From the NCBI RefSeq assembly GCF_015265435.1, contig NZ_JABJWH010000013.1, positions 1-64,000 on the forward strand: 64,000 nt of DNA, given 5' to 3'. The notes beneath the pieces were generated by a model. It had not been told where the DNA came from. It worked only from the letters and a program-made list of their open reading frames with translations, and did no database searches. This DNA comes from Alloalcanivorax profundimaris (GTDB taxonomy: Bacteria > Pseudomonadota > Gammaproteobacteria > Pseudomonadales > Alcanivoracaceae). The translations under genes and the position numbers were made by a program. Shown one piece after another: positions 8,289-16,356 of this stretch. How positions within the stretch are numbered: the first letter of the stretch is position 1; the number at the start of each line of letters is the position of its first letter.

Positions 8289-8317
8289 TTGCATACCGAG
8301 ATGTATACAACATAAAT
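8289..8317 (+). promoter_or_regulatory. ABC importer promoter with TGTATACA operator in the spacer
   Basis: TTGCAT (8289-8294), 17 bases, then ATAAAT (8312-8317) form a plausible promoter. The palindrome TGTATACA (8302-8309) sits between the two boxes. This is the fourth copy of the operator core in the block and places the importer in the same regulon. Confidence 0.55.
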
Positions 8318-8333
8318 ATCGAGGAGTGACGCC

Positions 8334-9326
8334 ATGACGTTCCGTGCCCTGCGATCCGTATTGCTCGCCTTGGGGGTGAGTGCCCTGTCCGCCACCGCCG
8401 GCGCCGCCGACAAAATCCGCTGGTTGAACGACTGGCTGCCCGCCGGCGACAAAGCGGTGATCTACCTGGCCGTGCAGGAAGGCCTGTTCGAGGACGCCGG
8501 CATCGAGGTGGAAATCAACAGCGGCCGGGGCTCCAGCGACGTGGTCACCAAGCTGGGCACCGGCGCCGCCGACATGGGCACCGGCGGCCTGTCCGCCCTG
8601 ATGCAGGCCCAGGCCGGCGCCGAGGTGCCGGTCACGGCGGTGATGTCGATCTACACCAAACAGCCGGACGCGGTGTTCGTGGCCAAGGGCGACGGCATCG
8701 ACAGCCTGCAGGATCTGAAGGGCAAGACCCTGGCCACCGCCACTTTCTCCGCCTCCAACGTGACCTGGCCGCTGGTGCTGGAAGCCAACGGCATGGAGCC
8801 GGACGCGGTGAAAGTCCTCAAGGTGGACCCGGGCGCCATGGGCCCCATGTTCGCCACCGGCCGGGTGGACGGCACCATTAACTGGCTCACCAAGCTGCCC
8901 GCCTTCGCGGCGCTGATGAACGACGCCGGCAAGGAAATCCAGGTGCTGCCCTGGTCCGAGTACGGTTTCAACGGCTACGGCCTGTCGGTGTTCGCGTCCG
9001 ACCGCCTGATCCAGGAGAACCCGACCCTGGTGGCCAAGGTGCTGGACATCTACAAGAAGGCCCTGCGCATCGCCATCGACGACCCGGCCAAAGCCGGTGC
9101 CGCCCTCAAGGCCATGGTGCCGGACGTGGACGCGGACATCGCCGCCGAGGAATTCGCCGCCTCCGCCCGCCTGATCGACACCGACCTGGCCGAGCAGGAC
9201 GGCCTGGGCGCCTTCGAGCCGGAACTGCTGGCGGAGACCTGGCGTTGGGTGGCCAAGGCCCAGGATCTGCCCGAGGACAGCCTGGATCCGGAAACCTCGG
9301 TGACCCGCGAGTTCATCCCGGAGTAA
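8334..9326 (+). CDS. ABC transporter substrate-binding protein (NMT1/THI5, SsuA-like)
   Basis: A 330-residue periplasmic binding protein with a signal peptide cleaved around residue 25 (after SATAGAA). The mature part begins DKIRWLNDWLPAGDKAVIYLA, typical of NMT1/THI5-like proteins that bind hydroxymethylpyrimidine, sulfonates or nucleobase-like ligands. It opens an operon with an ATPase, a permease and a deaminase, all closely spaced. Context suggests a purine or related heterocycle as ligand; the sequence alone does not settle this. Confidence 0.9.
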   Translation: MTFRALRSVLLALGVSALSATAGAADKIRWLNDWLPAGDKAVIYLAVQEGLFEDAGIEVEINSGRGSSDVVTKLGTGAADMGTGGLSALMQAQAGAEVPVTAVMSIYTKQPDAVFVAKGDGIDSLQDLKGKTLATATFSASNVTWPLVLEANGMEPDAVKVLKVDPGAMGPMFATGRVDGTINWLTKLPAFAALMNDAGKEIQVLPWSEYGFNGYGLSVFASDRLIQENPTLVAKVLDIYKKALRIAIDDPAKAGAALKAMVPDVDADIAAEEFAASARLIDTDLAEQDGLGAFEPELLAETWRWVAKAQDLPEDSLDPETSVTREFIPE

Positions 9327-9330
9327 CGCC

Positions 9331-10134
9331 ATGACCACCCGCATCGAACCGGACGGCAGCCGCCCGGCGATCCGCTTCGACCGCGTCGGCCAGGTGTTCA
9401 GCGGCTCCGACGGCGGCAGCGTGACCGCCCTGGAGGACGTCAGCTTCACCCTGCGCCGCCACGAATTCGTGGCGGTGATCGGGCCCTCCGGCTGCGGCAA
9501 GTCCACCCTGCTGCGCATCATCGCCGGGCTGGTGAAGCCCACCGGCGGCCAGGCGGAAATCTACGGCCTGCCGGTGACCGGCCCCCGCGAGGAGGTAGGC
9601 ATCGTGTTCCAGCAGCCCACCCTGCTGCCGTGGCTGAACGTGCGCGACAACGTGACCTTCCCGATGAAGCACAAGCACGGGCGGGTCACCCCGGCGGAGA
9701 AGCAACGGGCCGGGGAACTGCTCGCCATGGTGGGCCTGGAGGACTTCGCCACCCGGCGGCCCAACGAACTGTCCGGCGGCATGCAGCAGCGCGTGGGCAT
9801 CGCCCGGGCCCTGCTCCACGACCCGGACATCCTGCTCATGGACGAGCCGTTCTCGGCCCTGGACGCCCTGACCCGGGACGAAATGAGCTTCGAGCTGCTG
9901 CGCATCTGGACCGAACGGCCAAAGACGGTGCTGTTCATCACCCATTCCATTCCCGAGGCCCTGCTGCTGGCGGACCGCATCCTGGTGATGTCGGCGCGCC
10001 CGGGCCGGGTGCGGGAAATCATCGACGTGGGCCTGGCCCGGCCCCGTTCCATGGAGACGCTGTCGGAGCCCCGCTTCCATGAAATCGCCAACCATATCCG
10101 CGCCCAGGTCTTCCGGCCGGCGGCGCTGGCCTGA
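9331..10134 (+). CDS. ABC transporter ATP-binding protein (SsuB/TauB type)
   Basis: A 267-residue nucleotide-binding subunit with Walker A GPSGCGKST (51-59), a Q-loop in FQQ, signature LSGGMQQR (147-154), Walker B ILLMDEP (167-173) and H-loop His205. It starts four bases after the binding-protein stop. It should energise the permease encoded next for heterocycle uptake. Confidence 0.95.
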   Translation: MTTRIEPDGSRPAIRFDRVGQVFSGSDGGSVTALEDVSFTLRRHEFVAVIGPSGCGKSTLLRIIAGLVKPTGGQAEIYGLPVTGPREEVGIVFQQPTLLPWLNVRDNVTFPMKHKHGRVTPAEKQRAGELLAMVGLEDFATRRPNELSGGMQQRVGIARALLHDPDILLMDEPFSALDALTRDEMSFELLRIWTERPKTVLFITHSIPEALLLADRILVMSARPGRVREIIDVGLARPRSMETLSEPRFHEIANHIRAQVFRPAALA

Positions 10135-10135
10135 C

Positions 10136-10912
10136 ATGGGTCGCGCCCTGCTCAAGGTGCTCGACCGGGGCGCCCCGCTGTTCGCCTCCCTGCTCCTGCT
10201 GCTGATCTGGGAACTGGCGTGCCGGCTGTTCCAGGTGCCCGCCTACCTGCTGCCGACACCCAGCGCCATCGTCCAGGGCGCCCTGGCGGTGGCCCTGGAA
10301 AGCTGGCTGGGCCACATCTGGGCCACCCTGCGGGTGAGCCTGCAGGGCTACGCCCTGGCGGTGGCCATCGGCATTCCCCTGGCGGTGGCCCTGGCCAACA
10401 GCCGGCTGCTATCGCGCACCCTGTATCCGCAACTGGTGATCATCCAGTCCACGCCAATCGTGGCGGTGGCGCCGATCATCGTGGTGGTGCTGGGTGCCGG
10501 CGACGCGCCCCGGGTGGCGATCACCTTTCTGATCACCTTCTTCCCGATCGTGGTGTCCACGGTCACCGGCCTGCTGGCGACGCCACCGGCGATGCTGGAG
10601 CTGTCCCGCTCGCTGGGCGCCAGCCGGCTGCGCGAGGTGAAGAACATCCAGTTGCCGTTCGCGGTGCCCTACATCTTCTCGGCGCTGCGCATCTCCGTGA
10701 CCCTGGCGATCATCGGCGCGGTGGTGGCGGAGTTCGTGGCCGCCGAGGACGGGCTGGGCTTCTTCATCGCCTTTTCCACTTCCTTCTTCAAGGTGCCCCA
10801 GGCCTTCGCCGCGCTGGGGGTGCTGGTCACCCTGAGCCTGGCGTTGTTCCAGCTGGTGTCCCTGACCCAGCGCCTGCTGTTCCCCTGGAGCCTGCCCGAC
10901 GCGGAGAAATAG
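10136..10912 (+). CDS. ABC transporter permease (BPD_transp_1, SsuC/TauC type)
   Basis: A 258-residue inner-membrane permease with about six hydrophobic segments and the EAA-type loop around ELSRSLGASRLREVKNI, which contacts the ATPase. I start it at 10136, one base after the ATPase stop; a start at 10079 would overlap the ATPase by 56 bases and add a charged N-terminus. It is followed by the deaminase one base after its stop. Confidence 0.93.
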   Translation: MGRALLKVLDRGAPLFASLLLLLIWELACRLFQVPAYLLPTPSAIVQGALAVALESWLGHIWATLRVSLQGYALAVAIGIPLAVALANSRLLSRTLYPQLVIIQSTPIVAVAPIIVVVLGAGDAPRVAITFLITFFPIVVSTVTGLLATPPAMLELSRSLGASRLREVKNIQLPFAVPYIFSALRISVTLAIIGAVVAEFVAAEDGLGFFIAFSTSFFKVPQAFAALGVLVTLSLALFQLVSLTQRLLFPWSLPDAEK

Positions 10913-10913
10913 C

Positions 10914-11408
10914 ATGACCGACGCCCTCGCGGCCCTGGATCACGAACACTACCTGCGCCTCGCCTTCCAGGTGGCGCGGCGCGCCCTGGACGCCGGCGGC
11001 CACCCGTTCGGCGCCCTGCTCGCCGGGCCGGACGGCGAGATTCTGATGGAGCAGGAAAACGCCTTCCTGCCCGACCACGACATGACCGGCCACGCCGAGC
11101 GGGTGCTGATGACCCGCGCTTCCATGACCTGGTCGCCGGACGTTCTCGCCGGTTGCACCCTGTACACCTCCGCGGAGCCCTGCGCCATGTGCGCCGGCGC
11201 CGCCTACTGGACCGGCCTCGGCCGGGTGGTCTACGGCCTGTCCGAAAAGCGGCTCAAGGCGCTCACCGGCGATCACCCGGAAAACCCCACCCTGGACCTG
11301 CCCTGCCGGCGGGTTTTCGACAGCGGCCAACGGCCGGTGGAAGTGATCGGGCCACTGCTGGAGGACGAGGCGGCGGCGCTGCACGAACACTTCTGGTCAC
11401 AAGCGTGA
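10914..11408 (+). CDS. nucleoside/guanine deaminase of the cytidine-deaminase fold
   Basis: A 164-residue zinc deaminase. Zinc ligands and the catalytic glutamate are present: His60-Ala-Glu62 and PCAMC with Cys90 and Cys93. Length and the ENAFLPDHDMTGHAE context fit guanine deaminases of the GuaD (Bacillus) type and relatives rather than tRNA adenosine deaminase TadA. As last gene of the importer operon it probably deaminates the imported base, for example guanine to xanthine. Specificity within the family cannot be read reliably. Confidence 0.8.
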   Translation: MTDALAALDHEHYLRLAFQVARRALDAGGHPFGALLAGPDGEILMEQENAFLPDHDMTGHAERVLMTRASMTWSPDVLAGCTLYTSAEPCAMCAGAAYWTGLGRVVYGLSEKRLKALTGDHPENPTLDLPCRRVFDSGQRPVEVIGPLLEDEAAALHEHFWSQA

Positions 11409-11449
11409 CCGGTCGTCCACTGGCCAAAATAACCGTTCGGCATTAACAT

Positions 11450-11503
11450 ATAACCACTTTCTTTACCCTTCCCGCGCCCGCGCCGCCGGGCGCCCGTGGT
11501 TAT
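11450..11503 (+). other. nested inverted repeats in the sulP leader
   Basis: ATAACCAC (11450-11457) pairs with GTGGTTAT (11496-11503), and inside it GCGCCC (11474-11479) pairs with GGGCGC (11488-11493). The inner and outer stems are two bases apart on the right and separated by a 16-base pyrimidine-rich bulge on the left. It ends 15 bases before the start codon, so if transcribed it could affect translation. Confidence 0.4.
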
Positions 11504-11518
11504 TCGCCGGAGACATCA

Positions 11519-13210
11519 ATGAGCGTCTGGACGCGCCTGCTGCCGTTCCTCGGCTGGCCCCGTCCCACCCGCCAATCCCTGCGCCAGGACCTGTTCGCCG
11601 GCCTCACCGTGGGCCTGGTTCTGGTTCCCCAGGCCCTGGCCTACGCCACCCTGGCCGGCATGCCGCCGGTCACCGGCCTGTACGCCGCCCTGCTACCCGG
11701 GGTGGTGGGCATTCTGTGGGGCTCCTCGCCGCTGCTGGCGGTGGGCCCGGTGGCCCTCACCAGCCTGCTCACCTTCGCCGCCATCAGCCCCATGGCCACG
11801 CCGGAAAGCGGCGAGTGGGTGACCCTGGCGATCTGGCTGGCGATCTATTCCGGGCTGATCCAGTTCCTGCTCGGCGCCCTGCGCCTGGGGCTGATCGCCA
11901 ACTTCGTCTCCAACGCGGTGATCACCGGCTTTCTCAATGCCGCCGCCTTGATCATCCTGGTGTCCCAGTTGCCCGCTCTGTTGGGCGTGGACGGTGGCGG
12001 CCTGCAGAGCGCCTTCACGGCCCTGGGCGGGCATCTGGCCCACCCGGACCCGGCCTGGCTGTGGACCCTGGCCTTCGGCCCCGGGGCCATGCTGCTGCTG
12101 TGGCTGCAGAAACGCTGGCTGCCACGGGCTCCCGGAGTGCTGGTGGTGTGCGTGCTGGGCATCGCCGCCAGCGCCCTGCTTGGCTACGCCGGCTTCGGTG
12201 GCGCCGTGGTGGGCGCCGTGCCCGCCGGCCTGCCGGAGTTCGGCTGGCCCGCCGGCCTGACCCTGGAGCAGCACCGGGCACTGCTGCCGGCGGCGTTGAT
12301 CATCGCCCTGATCAGCTTCACCGAGGCCATGTCCAGCGCCCGCTCGCTGCCGTCCCCGGATGGCCGCCTGTGGGACCAGAACCAGGAGTTGGTGGGCCAG
12401 GGACTGGCCAAGGTGGCCAGCGGCCTGAGCGGCGCCTTCCCGGTCAGCGGCTCGTTCTCGCGCACCGCCCTGAACCGCTACGTGGGCGCCAACAGCGGCT
12501 GGTCGGCGCTGTTCGCCGCGCTCTGCACCCTGCTGTGTCTGCTGTTCTTCACCGGCTATCTGCAACACCTGCCACGGGCCATCCTGGCGGCGATCATCAT
12601 GGTGCCGGTGTTCGGGCTGATCAGCCCGATGGCCTTCGTGCGCCTGTGGCGCGCCTCCCTGGACGACGGCGTGGTGGCCGTCGCCACCTTCGTGGTGACC
12701 CTGGCGTCGGTGCCCTATCTGCACTGGGGCGTGTTCACCGGCTTCGTGCTGGCGATGCTGTTCTTCCTCTACCGCCGCGCCCACCCGCGCCTGATCGAGC
12801 TGGGCCTGCACCCGGCGGGCACCCTGCGCGACCGGCGCTTGCACGACCTGCCGCCGCTGGCCCCCGGCGTGCTGTCGCTGCGCCTCGACGCCTCCCTGAC
12901 CTACCTGACCGCGCCGTTGCTGGACCGCTTCGTGCGGCTGCGCCTGCGCGACGAGCCGGATATCCGGGTGGTGCTGATCTGCGCCTCGGCGATGAACGCC
13001 ATGGACGCCACCGGCGCGGAAACCCTGGAGCGGCTGCACCGGGACCTGGCCGGTCGCGGCGTGCGGCTGGCGTTCTCCGGGGTCAAGAAGCAGGTCCGCG
13101 ACGTCATGGAGCACACCGGCTTGCTGGCACGGCTCGGCGAGGACAATCTGTTCGTCAACAACCGGGAGGCCATCGAGGCCCTGGCCGGCCCCGGAACCGC
13201 CGCCGGCTGA
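11519..13210 (+). CDS. SulP/SLC26 anion transporter with STAS domain
   Basis: A 563-residue inner-membrane transporter. The N-terminal part (about 20-400) has the SulP signature region (TVGLVLVPQALAYATLAGMPP) and about 11-14 membrane segments; the C-terminal 440-550 is a cytoplasmic STAS domain. Family members carry sulfate, bicarbonate or dicarboxylates. No carbonic anhydrase or cys genes are adjacent to fix the substrate. It is a single gene with its own leader, downstream of but apparently not part of the purine block. Confidence 0.93.
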   Translation: MSVWTRLLPFLGWPRPTRQSLRQDLFAGLTVGLVLVPQALAYATLAGMPPVTGLYAALLPGVVGILWGSSPLLAVGPVALTSLLTFAAISPMATPESGEWVTLAIWLAIYSGLIQFLLGALRLGLIANFVSNAVITGFLNAAALIILVSQLPALLGVDGGGLQSAFTALGGHLAHPDPAWLWTLAFGPGAMLLLWLQKRWLPRAPGVLVVCVLGIAASALLGYAGFGGAVVGAVPAGLPEFGWPAGLTLEQHRALLPAALIIALISFTEAMSSARSLPSPDGRLWDQNQELVGQGLAKVASGLSGAFPVSGSFSRTALNRYVGANSGWSALFAALCTLLCLLFFTGYLQHLPRAILAAIIMVPVFGLISPMAFVRLWRASLDDGVVAVATFVVTLASVPYLHWGVFTGFVLAMLFFLYRRAHPRLIELGLHPAGTLRDRRLHDLPPLAPGVLSLRLDASLTYLTAPLLDRFVRLRLRDEPDIRVVLICASAMNAMDATGAETLERLHRDLAGRGVRLAFSGVKKQVRDVMEHTGLLARLGEDNLFVNNREAIEALAGPGTAAG

Positions 13211-13247
13211 ACCGGTCGAACCGACACATCGACGCGAGGAGCCAGGA

Positions 13248-13634
13248 ATGCACCTTGTCCGCACCCTGCCGCTGGCGCTGCTGGCACTGGCCGGCGCTGT
13301 CGCCGCCGACGACTACGACTACATTCGCGGCGACGACATCTACAGCGAGGACTACAATTACGGGCTGAACTACGACCGCCTGCGCAGCGTGCCGGAGACC
13401 CCGGACGCCGACCTGGGCGGAGCCGGCGCTTCGCCGGAATCCATCGGCGAGCGCGACGGCGCCATGGGCGCCGGCGACCAGGGCCGCGCCGCCGACGGCG
13501 ACCGGCAACCCTCCATGACGCGCCGGATTCAGGAACTGCGCCGCGAGACCTACCCGGACCCGCTCAATCCGGGCCTCGACGACGACGGTGACGCCCGGCC
13601 GGAAAGCGGCGCGCCACCGGTGCCCGGCCGTTGA
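13248..13634 (+). CDS. exported protein of unknown function
   Basis: I do not recognise this 128-residue product. It has a clear signal peptide (MHLVRTLPLALLALAGAVAA) with cleavage near residue 20. The mature chain is small, hydrophilic and acidic, with a Tyr/Asp-rich start (DDYDYIRGDDIYSEDYNYG) and a Pro/Asp/Gly-rich tail, and no cysteine. It sits 37 bases after the SulP gene on the same strand with a GAGGAG box before its ATG, so it may be cotranscribed with the transporter. It looks soluble and periplasmic. Confidence 0.7.
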   Translation: MHLVRTLPLALLALAGAVAADDYDYIRGDDIYSEDYNYGLNYDRLRSVPETPDADLGGAGASPESIGERDGAMGAGDQGRAADGDRQPSMTRRIQELRRETYPDPLNPGLDDDGDARPESGAPPVPGR

Positions 13635-13696
13635 CCTGACAAGCCGCCCGGTTTCCGGGAAAATCAGGGTCCCATGGACAGGATGCGACATCCCGA

Positions 13697-14368
13697 ATGA
13701 AGCGTTTCTTTCTTTCCGTGCTGGGGCTGCTGGCGATCGCCGCCATCGCCTCCCAGCTCTGGTATCTGGGCCAGATACTGCAATTGCGGGGGCAAAACCC
13801 CCAGGACACCGCCTTCATGGAGCGGGCCCGGGAACACGGGCGCGTGCTCTACCAATGGCGGGACTACGACGCCATCGCCGACGACCTGAAACGGGCGGTG
13901 CTGATTTCCGAGGACGCCCGCTTCGTGGAGCACTTCGGCTTCGACTGGCGCGGCATCCGCCACGCCATGGAGCGCAACGAGGAAGCGGGCCGGCCGGTGG
14001 CCGGCGGCTCCACCATTACCCAGCAACTGGCCAAGAACCTGTACCTGAGCAGCGAGAAAACCTATATCCGTAAGGGCCAGGAAGCGCTGATCGCACTGAT
14101 GCTGGAGCTGACCCTGTCCAAGCAACGCATCCTGGAGCTGTATCTGAACACCGCCCAGTGGGGCAACCGGGTGTTCGGCGCCCAGGCGGCGGCCCGCCAC
14201 TACTTCGGCGTCGACGCCGACCAGCTGTCGCCGGACCAGGCGGCGCAACTGGCGGTGCTGCTGCCCCGCCCCAGCTACTACGACGTGCGCGGCACCACCG
14301 ACTACGTGCAGCAACGCAGCCAATGGATCCAGGAGCAACTGCCGCTGGTGCGCATCCCGTCGCCCTGA
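13697..14368 (+). CDS. mtgA: monofunctional biosynthetic peptidoglycan transglycosylase
   Basis: A 223-residue GT51 glycosyltransferase that polymerises lipid II into glycan strands at the periplasmic face. It has an N-terminal anchor (residues 5-27), catalytic Glu72 in SEDARFVEH, the GGSTITQQLAKNL box at 103-115 and LELYLN at 146-151. There is no transpeptidase domain, and length is usual for MtgA. It duplicates the GT51 activity of the bifunctional PBP1A at 51441. Confidence 0.94.
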   Translation: MKRFFLSVLGLLAIAAIASQLWYLGQILQLRGQNPQDTAFMERAREHGRVLYQWRDYDAIADDLKRAVLISEDARFVEHFGFDWRGIRHAMERNEEAGRPVAGGSTITQQLAKNLYLSSEKTYIRKGQEALIALMLELTLSKQRILELYLNTAQWGNRVFGAQAAARHYFGVDADQLSPDQAAQLAVLLPRPSYYDVRGTTDYVQQRSQWIQEQLPLVRIPSP

Positions 14369-14429
14369 ATTCGCCCGACGGCCACCGCACCGGACGGCGG
14401 CCGCCCAACCGACTCGTGGAGAAAGCAGT

Positions 14430-15515
14430 ATGAGACCGCTTTGGTTCGTTCTTCCCCTTTTGCTCACCCTCGCCGCCTGCGACGATCCGGACGCGCCGGC
14501 GCCGCCCTCCGGCGAGGCGCCCGTCGCCGAGCCGCCGGCCACCCAGGCGCGCGAAGGGCTGGCCGGCATCTGGCGGCCCCAGGGCGACAGCGACCTGAAC
14601 GCCCTGGTGCTGGAGGACGAAGGCCAGCTCTACCTGGTCGGCGACGGTGAGCGCCGCGGCCTGCGCTGGGAGAAAAACGGTGACGGCGCCGTCACCCTGC
14701 ACTATCTCGGTGGCGGCGACACGGTCACCGAGGACGGTCTGCAAGCCACCCTGGACAACCCGGCCCTGACCCTGGAAGGCGATTCCCCGTTCGCCGGCGA
14801 ATACCGCCGCGACCCGGCCGGCATCGGCACCCTGGAGGGCCGCGTCACCCTGCCCGAGGACGGCGCCGTGCCGGACAAGGGCGTGCTGGTGCTGACCCTG
14901 CGCGATCTGTCCGCCGCCGACGGCGACCAGGACGGCCAGCTGGCCCGGCGCCTCACCCGGCTGTCCCTGGAAGGCGACCTGGCCATGCCGTTCCGGCTCT
15001 ACTTCGACCAGACCCGGGTCGACGGCGCCCACCGCTACGCGCTGGACGCCCGGGTGATCGCCGACGGCGGCACCCTGTTCGCCCTGCCCGCGCCGCGCCG
15101 CGTGCTGAACGCCGACGGCGACCGCCAGGGCGTGACCCTGCCGCTGAGCCCCACCAGCGCCAACGCCGGCCTGGTCAACACCTACTGGCGGCTGGTGCGG
15201 GTCGGCGACCGGGCCGCGCCGCCGCCGGCGGACCAAGCCGCCCAGGCGCACCTGGTGCTGCACCGCGACGGCGGCCGCCTGAAAGGCGCCACCGGCTGCA
15301 ACCGCCTCCAGGGCCAGTACCAAACCGAGGGCAATGGCCTTACCCTGAGCAATCTGACCCGCACCGAGAAGGCCTGCACCGGCGACAACGTGGCGGACGA
15401 CTTCGTCGCCGCCCTGGAAAACACCCGCCGCTACCGGGTACAGGGCCAGCAGCTCACCCTGCTGGACGACCAGGACCAGCCACTGGCGGTGCTGCGGGCG
15501 GAATACCTGTACTGA
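14430..15515 (+). CDS. META/HslJ-domain lipoprotein with YbaY-like middle domain
   Basis: A 361-residue lipoprotein with lipobox LAAC (Cys17). Asp18 and Asp19 follow the lipidated cysteine; by the E. coli Lol rule Asp at +2 retains a lipoprotein in the inner membrane. Residues about 40-115 resemble an NlpE/YajI-like beta region, about 128-225 a YbaY/YscW-type lipoprotein domain (GTLEGRVTLPEDGAVPDKG), and about 245-361 a META (DUF306) domain with NTYWRL, GCNRLQGQY and a conserved Cys in KACTG. META proteins are linked to envelope stress and antibiotic resistance; the function here is unknown. Confidence 0.85.
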   Translation: MRPLWFVLPLLLTLAACDDPDAPAPPSGEAPVAEPPATQAREGLAGIWRPQGDSDLNALVLEDEGQLYLVGDGERRGLRWEKNGDGAVTLHYLGGGDTVTEDGLQATLDNPALTLEGDSPFAGEYRRDPAGIGTLEGRVTLPEDGAVPDKGVLVLTLRDLSAADGDQDGQLARRLTRLSLEGDLAMPFRLYFDQTRVDGAHRYALDARVIADGGTLFALPAPRRVLNADGDRQGVTLPLSPTSANAGLVNTYWRLVRVGDRAAPPPADQAAQAHLVLHRDGGRLKGATGCNRLQGQYQTEGNGLTLSNLTRTEKACTGDNVADDFVAALENTRRYRVQGQQLTLLDDQDQPLAVLRAEYLY

Positions 15516-15534
15516 CCCGGCCAGGAGGCGGCCC

Positions 15535-16227
15535 ATGCGCGTTCACTATCTGTCCCACGTGCCCTTCGAGAAGCTCGGCACCCTGGCCGAATGGTTCGAT
15601 GCCCACGGCCACCCGGTGAGCGCCTCGCGCCTGTACCAGGGCGCTCCGCTGCCGGCGCCGGAGGACCTGGACGCCCTGGTGGTGATGGGCGGCCCCATGG
15701 GCGCCGACGACGAGGCGCGCTACCCCTGGATGGCCGACGAGAAACGGCTCATCGAGGCCTGCATCCAGGCCGGCAAGAAGGTGCTCGGCGTGTGCCTGGG
15801 CGCCCAGCTCATCGCCCGGGTGCTGGGCGCGCCGGTGGCCGCCAACCCGGAACGGGAGATCGGCTGGTTCCCGGTGCAAAGCACCGAGGCCGGCGCCGGC
15901 GATCCGCTCGGCGCCCTGTTCAGCGACGGCGCCCCGGTGCTGCACTGGCACGGCGACACCTTCGCGATTCCCGAGGGCGCCGTGCATCTGGCGCGCAGCT
16001 GGGGCTGCGACAATCAGGCGTTCCGCTACGGCGACCACGTGCTGGGGCTGCAATTCCATCTGGAGCTGGCGCCGGACAACGCCCGCGCCCTGTGCCGGGA
16101 ATGCGCCGACGAGCTCCGCGACGGCGGCCCCTGGGTGCAGTCCGAGGCGGAGATGCTCGCCGACCCGGCCCTCTTCCACGCCGCCCGCCAGCGCCTGCAC
16201 CGCCTCCTCGACCTCTTCTTCGCCTGA
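15535..16227 (+). CDS. class I glutamine amidotransferase (GMP-synthase-like)
   Basis: A 230-residue stand-alone amidotransferase. The catalytic triad is visible: Cys87 in GVCLGAQ, His175 and Glu177 in LQFHLE. It lacks the ATP-pyrophosphatase half of GuaA, so it belongs to the group of single-domain GATase1 proteins (YfeJ-like) that often act as gamma-glutamyl hydrolases or in metabolite repair. The substrate cannot be assigned. It ends at a bidirectional terminator shared with leuA. Confidence 0.88.
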   Translation: MRVHYLSHVPFEKLGTLAEWFDAHGHPVSASRLYQGAPLPAPEDLDALVVMGGPMGADDEARYPWMADEKRLIEACIQAGKKVLGVCLGAQLIARVLGAPVAANPEREIGWFPVQSTEAGAGDPLGALFSDGAPVLHWHGDTFAIPEGAVHLARSWGCDNQAFRYGDHVLGLQFHLELAPDNARALCRECADELRDGGPWVQSEAEMLADPALFHAARQRLHRLLDLFFA

Positions 16228-16305
16228 CCGGCGCGGGGGTGCGGCGCCGGGCCCTCCAGCCGGGACGCGGCCTGGCTGGAGGGAACCAACCAGCACGCTC
16301 CCACA

Positions 16306-16341
16306 AAAAAGCCCGCCCCTCTTTCGAAGGGCGGGCTTTTT
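16306..16341. terminator. bidirectional intrinsic terminator
   Basis: GCCCGCCC (16311-16318) and GGGCGGGC (16329-16336) form a perfect 8-bp stem, preceded by an A-run and followed by TTTTT. It lies between the convergent amidotransferase gene and leuA and can terminate both. Confidence 0.9.
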
Positions 16342-16356
16342 CGTGAGCGCCGGGGA

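Noticed and set aside
10079-10135. Permease start inside the ATPase gene
   Set aside because: It overlaps the ATPase by 56 bases and adds a charged, non-conserved N-terminus; the ATG at 10136 fits the operon spacing.
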